64,000 nucleotides of DNA from Deuterostichococcus epilithicus. Taxonomy: Eukaryota > Chlorophyta > Trebouxiophyceae > Prasiolales > Stichococcaceae. Under the pieces are notes generated by a model. It was not told the origin of the DNA. It ran no database searches and saw nothing but the letters and a program-made list of their open reading frames with translations. The DNA is taken from positions 4,278,001 to 4,342,000 of the forward strand of contig JAVTLE010000014.1 in NCBI GenBank assembly GCA_033439295.1, written 5' to 3'. Shown here piece by piece: positions 54,110-64,000 of the stretch (positions within the stretch are counted from its first letter, which is position 1; the number at the start of each line of letters is the position of its first letter). Made by a program: the position numbers and the translations under genes.

Positions 54110-57100
54110 CTCATGTCGCGGCGGCGAGTGCCAGCATCTGCTCAAGCTTCTGCTTGACTGCCTCCAGCTGCTCCTGCTGCTCCGCCTGCGTGGCGGACAT
54201 GCAGTGGCAATGTCATTCGCCGAAGCTCGCGAAGATGTGACAAAAGGGGACAGTAAGCATTGCAGCTGCTGCAGCTCACGCAAGCCAGCCCCAGCCTCCA
54301 ACCTTACGTATGCGTGAGCGGGATTCGGTCGGCATCGTGCGTGCTGTCATCCTGAGCGGGATTGTGACGGCATTGCGCATGCTGTCATCCGTCGCCTTGC
54401 CCACCACGGTGCACCCGACCTGTGCCTCAAGGATGCCAGCAACCGCCCGCCTCTGAAACATCATGAAACACCAACATTGATCCTCAGACGAAGAGTTCAC
54501 AACAAAGGAGGATCCACACCTGCTGCTGCCGTGCCTCTGCCACCACGTGCGGCTGCGCCTTCTCCAGGAACTTGGCGTTGGACAGCCGCCCGCTCAGCCC
54601 TGCGACCTCCTTCTCCAGCTTGGCCTGCTGCTTCCGCAGGCGCTCCGCCTCCTTCTCCGGGTCAAAGAGGCCTGCACATGTCAGGGGTTTGGGTTTGTGG
54701 TTTGGTGACAGGGCACGGCCATTCCATGAAGGCCTGCTCGGCGTCAACGTGTGGCCGCATGTCGACGGCGCCAGGAAAAATGCGATGAGCGCCCCCGAGT
54801 CGCCGCTCAGCAGCGGCCGCGTCGCCGGCAGCGAGTGCGGCAGAGCCGGTTGCAACCGCGATGCGCAGTCGACAGTTCCCGTGCCTGACAAGCTACAGCA
54901 ACGATGGACGGGGTTTGCATGGATGGTGATGCAGCCCACCTGCCAACAGCAGCACCGCTTTCACACCCTCCGCCACCGCCGGGCTCATGCGCAACCCCTC
55001 CAGCACCCCACAAGCTGAGACATCTTGCAATTTCTATGAACAATGAAGCCCACCTGCCAGCGGCAGCACCACCTCCACTCCCTCTGCGACCACCAGGCTG
55101 ATCTGCTGGCCGGCCTCCGAAGCCGGCGCCGCCTCCGCCACCGCAAAGGCGCCGGCATCCAGCTTCGCCAGCGTGCACAGCACCGCCGCCTCGCTCCGCA
55201 GCGCCTCCCTGCAGCAAAAAGACAATGGTTGCACGGTCTTTCTTGTAGGCACGGGCTGTACTCTGCTGGTGGGCAAGACGTCTGCAGCAGTAGCAGCAGC
55301 AGAACGAGTGCAAATTGATCTGACACCTGCAATGGACACACCGCCAGAGCGCTGGCAGCGCCGCCTGGCCGCAGGCTCGCCGGGCTGGAGCGGAGGGCGC
55401 AGCATGACCCTGCATGCACACACGAAGCCTCACCTGAGCTGCGCGTCGCCAGGCACGACGACGGTGGCGGTGATGCGCCGCCCGGGCGTCACCCCGTACT
55501 CCGCCCGCGCGTTGCGGATGCCGCGCACTGCCAGCTGCAGCACCCCAAACTGGTCCAGCGCGATGGCGTCGACTGGCGTGGAGTCGGCCGGCCACGGCGC
55601 CACAATCAGCGCCTCGCCTGCGGCGGCAGGGGCCGGGCACGCCTGTCAAGGCTGAGCAGGATGAGCAGCCCAGATGCCGGCTGCAAGCAGCAGCAGACGG
55701 CGCGGAGGCTCCTGTCCGACCCAGCTGGCTGAGTGCACTGTCCGACTCTTCCTGGAGGCGCCACACAGGCTTGGTGAGCATGAGCCCTGGAGACCGCGCC
55801 CTGCGTCGCATGCGGGAGGTGGCGCATATGCAGAGCTGCTTCTCCTCAAAGCAGGCGCCAGAACCTTGGTTCCTGGGGCTGGGAAGCTGCACCTGCTGAC
55901 AGAGCAGCAAGCCTACATCCTACAGCCTAGACCCTCGCAACCCACCGGTGTGCGGCAGCGCCTGCCACAGCTCCTCGGTGATGAAGGGCATGAAGGGGTG
56001 CGCCAGGCGCAGCACCGTGTCAAAGGCGTACACAAGGACCGCCCGAGCCTGCGCCGCCGCCATCTCGTCCGATGAATACAGCCGGGCCTTGGCCGCCTGG
56101 AGGCGCAGGGAAAGAGTCATGAAGTGCATGTTTTCCAGTGCCGCGTGATGTGACGTACACCAGCTCTGCTCGCGCCGCCGCCACTGCCGCGGCGCCTGAT
56201 GCTTACAGCCGCCCCTTGGCGCCTGGACCAGCAAGAAAGAGACTTTTGTGCGACATGAAGGGTGCCCAGGCGCAGCAGTGCGTCAAAGGCACACGCTGGC
56301 ACCACTCACGCACGAGCGGCCACTTCCTCACCCCCCCTACGTCCGCGTGTTGGCCACCTGAGTCGGATCGAAAGGTTTGTAAAGCCTGGAGAAGTGTCGC
56401 TCACAATATGTGTGAGCGATGCAGCAGCACCGCTCGCGCCGGCACCGCCGCCGCTGTGCCTGTCTCGTCTTCACTGCCATGGGCGCCTGGAGGAGACAAC
56501 ATCTGTGACGCAACCTCCCGACAAGCCGGGCGACGAGATTGTAAGACCACCAGTCCCGAGCTGCTGCACCCACAACCGATTGACTCACCCTGCGCCGCCC
56601 CCAGCTGTAGAGCCCTAAACCCTAAAGCCGAACGGTCGCCCCGGAGACCATGTGCTTGCCGGCTGGCGCAGCGGCCGAGGTCATGAAGCAGCAAGGTGGG
56701 CAAGACTGCACGCAGTCATCGGATTCAGATGAGCCGATTGCTACGGCAGCATCGTCACGCTATGCTTGTCACTCCTCCGCTGCGCACCCGGCTGCCTCGG
56801 CTGCAGCCAGCCACAACTTGGGGCGTAGATGCGTTCTGCGAGCGGCATAGCAGGCCCAGCCTGCTGTGACACGGCTGTGGGATCGTTCCAGCTCCCCACC
56901 TTCGCACACATCTCCTCCAGATACACTGCGGCGCCCTCACACGTAGGGCGTCCGTTCGATCGCACATGCTGGTACAATTACACCTCAAGAGGGGATCTCA
57001 CATATCTCACACTTAGTCACGGATGTCGTACCTCTATGTACCAGTCGGCGAAGTCGCCCCAGAAAAAGTCGTACAGGAGCCGCCCCGCCTCCGCAAGCTC

Positions 57101-60100
57101 CAGCTTCTCGTGCGCCGCCGTGCTGCGCCGCACCACCTGCAGACCATCGAGGGACAGCCTCCTGAGCGGACCTTCGATGTGGGTCACCCAGCATGGCAGC
57201 AGGGGGGTTGCGCAGAGCACACGGCAAGGTGCCACTGGTTCGGCCCGCATGCGGGTCAGAGGAGTGCAACCTGATCCGGGCAGCGGCCGTTGGGGACTGC
57301 GCAAGAGCCCACTGTGCCCGGCGCGATGCCGGGCGCAGGCAGCAGGACTGACCTTGCACTAACACTCGCACTCACACACGCACTCGCACTCGCATTTGCA
57401 CTTGCAGGTGTTGCACTCGCACGCCATGCGGAGCCCTGCATCCAGCAGCTGGCGGCAACAGGCGAACGGCTTAAAAAGCATGCGGCCTCGCGCGTCCCGG
57501 CATGAGGCTCTGCCTCAAGGCGTCGCTGGGGCCGTCGCTGCCATGGTTCCCGCCACAGCAGCGCTGCAGTGCGCAGCGTACTGTTGTCGATGGGACTGTT
57601 GAAGCGGCAGTTGAGAGCTCTCTCCGCATCAGGGTGGCTGTTGGTGCGACCATGCAGGGGCGATAATCAGCGACCGGCCAGGTGAATAGTAGCAAGGTTG
57701 GAAACGCTGCAAGGGTGCGCACCTCGTGCAGCGAGGACAGGATCCAGCGCTCCGCCAGCGGCAGGCCCCGCAAGGCGGCTCCGCCGCTGAAGTCCGCCGC
57801 CGCGAGCTCCGCCCACTCCTCGCCCGACGCGTCGTCCAGGTTGACCAGTATGAACTTGCCGGCGTTCCACAGCTTGTTGGCGAAGTTGCGCGACGACAGC
57901 ACCCGGTCCATGGCCAGGTTGAGGTCCTGCCCCATGGTCGTGCCTGCAGGGTTTTGCAACAGGGCTGGGACTCAGCCACCGCCAGCGTCACGCTCGTGCC
58001 TGCAGGTTCCGGGTTTTGCGGGGATTTGTCGGCTGCGAGTCCCTGCCAGCGTGCCTGCAGTCGGTGGTGCGAGTCAAGGTTACAGATCTAGCGCCATAAT
58101 CCAGCATGTTCCTGCATCTGCGGCGCATCATCTTGCAGTCATGGCCCGAAGGTTGATCCCGAGATGCTGTTTGGCGTCCAGCAACAACCAGATGAGTTGA
58201 CTTGCCGCGCGTTCGTGAGTAAGACATGGAACGTGAGACTGTTTAGCCTAGCACGAGGGACAGCTTCATCTTCCCGCAGCCACTTGCATACTTGACTTGC
58301 AGCAGAATCCCTCGCCCTGGACTGGAGGCAGGACTGCTTTCATGCTCAGGGCATCCGAAGGGGCGGCAGAGCTGGCGGTGCAGACGGCAGAGAGCGGCAG
58401 CGACAAGGGCGGCGGTGAGGGACGCGCATGGCGCCGAGCCCTGCTGCGGCAGCGGCAGCACTGCCCAGCAGTCTGGCGACATGGCGCAGGGCGTCCCGGT
58501 GTGAGAATCCTTCAGGACCAGGCCTCGGCGAGGTGGCTGTCAGCATCTCCAGTGGTAACAACGCCGTGCACAGTCACCTGTGGCGAGCGTGTAGCGCAGC
58601 GCGTCGGCTCCAAACTCGCCGATGGAGTCGAGCGGGTCCACCACATTGCCCAGGGACTTGCTCATCTTGCGCCCCTGCGCGTCCCGCACCTGAACACCAG
58701 GGGCACCACGCAGGGTTCAGGACACGCCTTCGCACACGGAAGGCCCAGCAAGTGGGACAGTGTCTGCGCCGCTGCGAACCCAGCGGCTGCGGCGGCAGTC
58801 AGGACGCGTCCTCGCACACATTGCCCTGCGACGTGCTCGTCTTGTGCCCCTGGGCGTCCAGCGACTGCAGCCACGAAGGACGACTTGCAAGAGCGCAGCA
58901 CGTTCCAACGGTTCTGTGCTTTGTCTTCGGACCCGTGCGCCCTCTGGCCAAGCTCTCTGCCAAACACCGTCAGCCGGCTGCAGCAATAGCTTTATGTCCG
59001 TCGCAAGATGTCCTTGTGAGGCGCTGTTCATGGTGGTGGCAGGGGGTGACAATTTCGGTAACATCCTGAGCCCGTCGCCGGGTCACATCAACAAAAAGCC
59101 GAGCTCACCAGGCCGTGCAGCAGCACGGTGTGGAAGGGCGCCTGTCCAGTCAGCGCCAGGCTCATCATGATCATGCGCGCGACCCAGAAGAAGAGGATGT
59201 CGTGGCCTGTCTCCAGGACTTGCGTCGGGAAGAAGGTCTGCAGGTCCGCCGCGCCCTCGTCGGGCCACCCCAGCGTGCTGAACGGCCTGCGGTGTCGCGC
59301 AATTGACAGAAGGTGGGCCGTGGTGTGGGCTTGTAGGGTTCAAGTAGGGTTTCAAGATGCCGCGGCCAGCAGCACCGCCTCGCGAAGGGCACCGACGAAC
59401 AATGCAAGCAGCCTTGCTCCAGCATCCTGCCCCATGTCGGCAGGTGCCACACTGGTGGCACATGGGTCGCAGCACAGCAGCTGACACAGGAGTCGCATGC
59501 CAGACTCGGGACAGCCGCCAGTGGCGCTGCGACGAGGCGACAGCAGAGCGCGACACCAGCTTCAATAAAGATGATAATTTACACACAAAAACACGCACCA
59601 GAGACCGGAGGAGAACCAGGTGTCCAAAACGTCCTGTTCCTGCCGCAGCGCCACGCCCTCGCCGTGCCTGCAGTTTGAAAAGGAATGCTTGCAATCCAAT
59701 TTAAAAAGGATGGACAATAATCTGTTTTCTATTTCATAATGCAGCAGGCCGCAGCTCAGGGTGCCCGCAGCGGTGCCGGGCGCGGCACCACAGGGGCTTT
59801 TGGCGCGGCGGCGGCGGGACCGCATGGCGCCGAGCAGCGCCTGTGCATGCATCGAAGAGACACAGCTGGCTGGCAGCTGCTGTGCCGTGGGCGCACGAGC
59901 GGCGGCGCCAGAGGAAAGCGCCGCTGCGAAGCACAAAATGGAGCGAAGGTGTAAAACTGCGCTCACTGTTCCCGCGCCGCCGCCAGGGCGTCTGTCTTGT
60001 TGCGAGCGACAATGTAGTGGGCCGACACGCCGGTCTCGGATGACGCCGCAGCGGCCTCGTCGGGGAAAACGTACCACACCGGGATGCGGTGCCCCCACCA

Positions 60101-63100
60101 CAGCTGCCGCGATATGCACCAGTCCTGCGCGGAGAGTGGGCGGAGGAAGTTGCCGTGGTGCGGGAACAGGGGGACGCTGCACATCAACAGAGGTTCAGGC
60201 GCGCGCAACAGCCCGGCAGTCGGAAGACCCGACGCATGCCAACCGCATGCGGCAGGGGCGCATGCATTGGCGGAGGCGCCACAATAAAAACTTCGGCAGT
60301 CCCTGCAAGTGCAGCGGGCTCTGATTTTGGCGCCAACACCGCCATGTTGCAGGCTGCAGTAGCAGCCTCCGGTCGTTTCCTCCTGCAGGAGAGCCCTTCT
60401 CTCGGGAGTCCCCATGCAGCCGTGACGGCATGAGGCTGCTGCACAGCAGATTCTGAGTGCAGTGCATGCGACATCGTGGTTGAACAGGGTGCGGCCCAGC
60501 CCAGCATCAGCAGGGCCGTGCACGAGCCGCCACCGAGGTGGCCTGTCGCTGCTTGAGCGCAGACGCTGCAAAACATGAACGCGCATGCACATCGTGCAGA
60601 TAGAGAAATGGGAATACAAAACCCACCCGGATGTTCTCCAGCCACCGGTTGTACACCTTCTCAAAGCGCTCCGGCACGATGCGGACGTCGCCGCCGGCGA
60701 CCGCCGCCAGCGCCGGCCCCGCCAGCGGCTCCATGCGCACGAACCACTGGTCCCGTACCTGCAGGGCACAGCGGCGATAATCGAGAATGCGCACTCTGGT
60801 CCAGCATTGTGTATATTCAGGATGCACTGTTCGAAGCGCCCTCGTCCGAGGGCGCTCGAGTGTCTGCTGCGGGTCTAGGGTTTATGGCCCTTGCCGGCTG
60901 AGCAGGCGGGACCAGGCGAGAGAATGCTGGGACAATGCCTCCCCAGTGGGTGGGATGCTGCGACGGGGATGCAGCAGACGCACCAGGGGCTCGACGACCT
61001 CGCCGCCGCGCTGCGAGCGCGGCACCCGGTTCGTGTGCGGCTCCTTCTTGATGGCCAGCCCCCGCTCCTGCAACAGGCCATAGCGAGCCCATCCATCAGC
61101 GCCTGTGCACTGCAGCCGCGTTTGGAGACGCGACGTGTGCCAGCCAGGGGGACGATGCACAGCTGCGCGTGCGCCCGGCTGTCGAGACATCTATTGCTCG
61201 GCTCCATGCCCTCCTGTAGCCAAATACAGTGGCCGGTCCTGGAGGCGAGTGCCTGATTGGCGGCCTAAGTGGCTCGAGAGCAGGAGTAGAGCTGAACTTG
61301 GTGGAGGCGCTCGTGGCGTGCAGCGTCGCGCGGCTTGCCCAACAGCCGCGCGGTGAAGGGTTTGTACAAAGGACACCACAGTGAGAAGCATTGCCGCGCG
61401 GAAAGCATGGCGCTGTTAGCGTCGAGCAATGCCATCTCCGTCTGTACTTGCTATGTGCAGTCAGTTAGGTCGGTGTGAGCGCCATGGGCATGCCGGACTG
61501 CAACCTTCGCAGAGCTGACCAAGAGCCGCTTGGCGTACAGGAAAGTGGACAAGCCATCGGCGTGCACTTGCATGTCGCCTGGGAGCAGCTGATGTGGAAA
61601 ATCCTCATGGCAGGTTGCAGCCCGGAAGTCCTGCGTGAGACGATGCGCCACTCCACTGACTACACGGCTCATGAGGCGTGTGCACACTCGTCACGCCTGC
61701 TGCTGCCTGCCGACGAGAAACCAGGGCTGGCTGGAACAGCCAGGAGGTGTGGCGGATGAGAGTTGGCGTCAAGATGCACAGTCGTAGCCCTAAACCCTAG
61801 ATAGTGATTGTGCCGCACCTCCAGCGCTGCCCACACAGCTGGCCGGGCATCAGCGCGGTCCATGCCCGCGAACTGGCCCGCGCTGTCGTTCAGGCTGCCG
61901 TCGTTGTTCATGATGTTGATGACCTGCAGCCCCCGCCGCTGCCCGACCTGCATGTCGGGGAAGGAGGTGCAGGTCAGAGGCTGCACTGCTCTTTGAGGTG
62001 CAGCAGATGTTGCGCCGCGGTGGGGATGCAGCTGGGTACGAGGCCGCACACGTTCGCGGCGTGCGGCATGCCCTGCAGCGATGCAACAACGAGAGCGAGT
62101 CACAGCAGGGAGCTGCGCTGCAGATGCTCCAGCAGCCGGGGCCGACCACAGTGTGACTGCGTGCAACCCCTCTTCTTGTACTCTCTTTGCGTGATGGCGT
62201 GCAGGCAGGCCGGGCAGTCCACCTCAAAGTCCACGGGGTCGTGGCCGGGCGTGATCTTCAGCGCGCCGGTCCCGAACTCGCGGTCCACTGCCTCGTCTGT
62301 CACGATGGGGATGCGCCTGCGGCATGGGACATGGCCGCTGTGAAGCCGGGCCGCGCACGGCGCAATAACAGAAGGAGCAACAACCCTCAGTGCGCACGCC
62401 TCGGCACTGGCCCGGAGAGCCGACAGGAAGCTGGCCGAGGACCCACGCCACATGCAGACCGGGCCAGCCGAGGGTCGTCGCCGTCGTTATGGGACTGTGC
62501 CGCCAGCATGCGACGGGCAGAGGCGAGCCCCTGCCTGTCGGTGAAGGGCACCAGGCACTCCTTGCCGATGAAGGCCGCGAAGCGCGGGTCCTCCGGGTGC
62601 ACCGCGACAGCCGTGTCGCCCAGGATGGTCTCCGGCCGCGTGGTGGCCACCGGCAGGAAGTCGTCCGGCCCGCCGCCGGCGACCGGGTAGCGGAAGTAAA
62701 ACATGGAGCCCGGCTCCTCAGAGTACTCGACCTGCGTGCGTGCCCACGCAACATGCAACCCATGAGAGCGGCAGAGCATCTCGATGTGCACATAGCGGCC
62801 GCCAGCAGGACGTCTGATGGCATCCGGCAGCACCAGCGACTGCTCCAGCGCGAACCGCCTCCAGGCTGCAGGGAAGCTCCAGCACCGGGAGCTGCAGAGG
62901 CGCTCCATGTCACCAAAGTGTCGCAAGCCGCAAGAGGGATGAGGTGTTGTACGTCCTCCGGCTGTCAGTACATTTCGCCCGCAGCAGCATGTCGTACCCT
63001 GACCCACCTCCAAGTCAGAGACCGCCGTCTGCAGATTGGGAGACCAGTTGACGAGGTAGGAGCCCTTGTAGATCAGCCCGCGCTCGTGCAGCCGCACGAA

Positions 63101-64000
63101 CGCCTCCGCCACCGCGTCTGCAGGAGCATTCAAGTCCAGTGAAGGCATGTGACACCCCTGCAGAGTCCCTGATTCTGCAGGCGCCAGGTGCATCACCGGT
63201 GCATCTGCGGCGCATTGGACACTTTTTCAAAAAGGCAGGAATGTGGCAGAGCCCAGCAGTTGCGGGGGGCGTAGCTCTTTGGATGACAGCCCTGCTCTTA
63301 GAGCTGCTGCCACCGGCATCCGCTGCCGTGCGTGCGAAAATATTCAGGGACACACCCTCCACTGGAAGTTTCTTTCCGTTTTTGTTCCGCACGGTGCCAA
63401 AAGGGCAACAATCCTTAAACCATGCCCGGGAATGAACACTGATCGAGTCTCTAGAATGCGCTCACTGCTGAGGCCGTCGTCCAGCGTGAAACGCTCGCGG
63501 GACCAGTCGCAGGAAGCGCCCAGGCGGCGCAGCTGCCCAGTGATGGCGCCGCCATACCGCGCCTTCCACTCCCACACCCGCTCAGTGAACGCCTCGCGGC
63601 CAATCTCCTTCCGCGAGGTGCCCTCCTCCGCGAGCATCTTCTCGACCACCAGCTGCGGAAATGTTCATCTGATTGGTTAAATGATTTATTAAAAGGTTCA
63701 GAATGTGCCGGTGCAGGTGATAGTTGCGGACGGCTTTGCAAGCACGCTCGCTTCTTGCGGCAACACCCTCCTCAGGCCGAAAAGACCTCCGGCCAGCTCC
63801 CAGCAGCACCCTGTTCCACCAGGCTCCTGCCGACCACCGGCGGCAGGGATGCGTGCGTGATCGTGCGGGCGTGATGCATGCTCATCAAGCGACTGCTGCG
63901 CACTGTGACAGCCTTCTATGCACAGTAGCTCAAGTCGCATATGTGTCTCCCAGGCTTGGGAAGGATCAGGCTGCCGCCGCCGTTGGCGCCACAGCGCTTT
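54110..64000 (-). CDS. Valyl-tRNA synthetase, bacterial/organellar type; N-terminus beyond window
   Basis: About 18 minus-strand exons, read from high to low coordinate. 63655-63464: '[20 protein letters not shown]'. 63118-63005: '[20 protein letters not shown]'. 62735-62535 and 62317-62198: CP1 editing domain, '[20 protein letters not shown]' and '[13 protein letters not shown]'. 60760-60630: '[10 protein letters not shown]'. 60125-59965: '[18 protein letters not shown]'. 59655-59595: '[12 protein letters not shown]'. 59291-59110: '[15 protein letters not shown]'. 58690-58575: '[10 protein letters not shown]'. 57945-57722: '[10 protein letters not shown]'. 57185-57030: '[12 protein letters not shown]'. 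56100-55945: '[12 protein letters not shown]'. 54675-54110: C-terminal coiled coil '[20 protein letters not shown]' to '[15 protein letters not shown]' stop. It charges tRNA-Val and edits Thr-tRNA-Val. The bacterial-style anticodon domain and coiled-coil arm suggest the plastid and/or mitochondrial enzyme. The HIGH motif should lie just past 64000. Confidence 0.95.
56613..56627. repeat. Interstitial telomere-like repeat in ValRS intron
   Basis: CCCTAAACCCTAAAG is two units of the plant-type telomere repeat within the intron between the '[11 protein letters not shown]' and '[12 protein letters not shown]' exons. Confidence 0.85.
57358..57420. repeat. CACTCG-type hexamer microsatellite in ValRS intron
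   Basis: An irregular array of ACTCGC/ACTCAC/TTTGCA hexamers occupies about 60 bases of the intron between the 57185-57030 and 57945-57722 exons. Confidence 0.75.
61788..61800. repeat. Interstitial telomere-like repeat in ValRS intron
   Basis: CCCTAAACCCTAG lies about 20 bases downstream (minus strand) of the exon ending near 61819, close to that intron's donor. Confidence 0.85.

Overview
The window looks like nuclear DNA of a GC-rich green microalga, most likely a Chlorella-like trebouxiophyte. The evidence is: genes split into many short exons (about 50-250 bp) separated by introns of similar size or somewhat longer; donors of the GTGCGT/GTGAGT type with some GC donors; strong G/C bias at codon third positions; Ala/Gln/Gly/Pro low-complexity runs; plant-type telomere motifs (CCCTAAA) inside introns and intergenic DNA; and plant-like proteins (a plastid/bacterial-type valyl-tRNA synthetase, a chloroplast-type PDZ protein, a plant At4g00755-like domain, receptor-like kinase). 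No tRNA, rRNA, CRISPR array, transposase or reverse transcriptase was recognised.

Layout. 1-12824 (+): 3' part of a large gene for a protein with three tandem, degenerate class III nucleotidyl-cyclase homology domains and a long disordered Ser/Gly/Ala tail; its introns carry decayed copies of neighbouring exon edges. 14051-15497 (+): complete four-exon gene for a secreted, Ala/Thr/Pro-rich, arabinogalactan-like protein with a C-terminal GPI-type signal. 16996-18275 (-): complete five-exon gene for a small secreted CAP/PR-1 protein. 19.6-21.5 kb (-): weak exons of unrecognised genes. 23951-26512 (+): Gln/Ala-rich protein of unknown function. About 27.7-29.0 kb (+): single-PDZ-domain protein.

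30382-46428 (+): the centrepiece, a 16-kb gene for a membrane receptor-like kinase with a Cys-rich, QxW-bearing (ricin-B-like) ectodomain, one transmembrane helix, a TKL-type kinase domain of non-RD type, and a very long cytoplasmic tail holding about ten copies of a short NPYAxFL-like motif. 47814-~49.6 kb (+): small secreted Cys-containing protein. 51418-~53.2 kb (-): protein with the C-terminal domain of plant At4g00755-type F-box proteins. 54110 to beyond 64000 (-): organellar-type valyl-tRNA synthetase, cut by the window edge before its HIGH motif.

The genes do not form an operon or one pathway. A loose theme is surface perception and signalling: receptor kinase, CAP protein, arabinogalactan-like protein, secreted Cys protein and pseudo-cyclase array all lie within 50 kb. 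Exon joins were deduced by eye from frame continuity, splice-site consensus and family resemblance; gene starts and low-complexity exons are the least certain parts.
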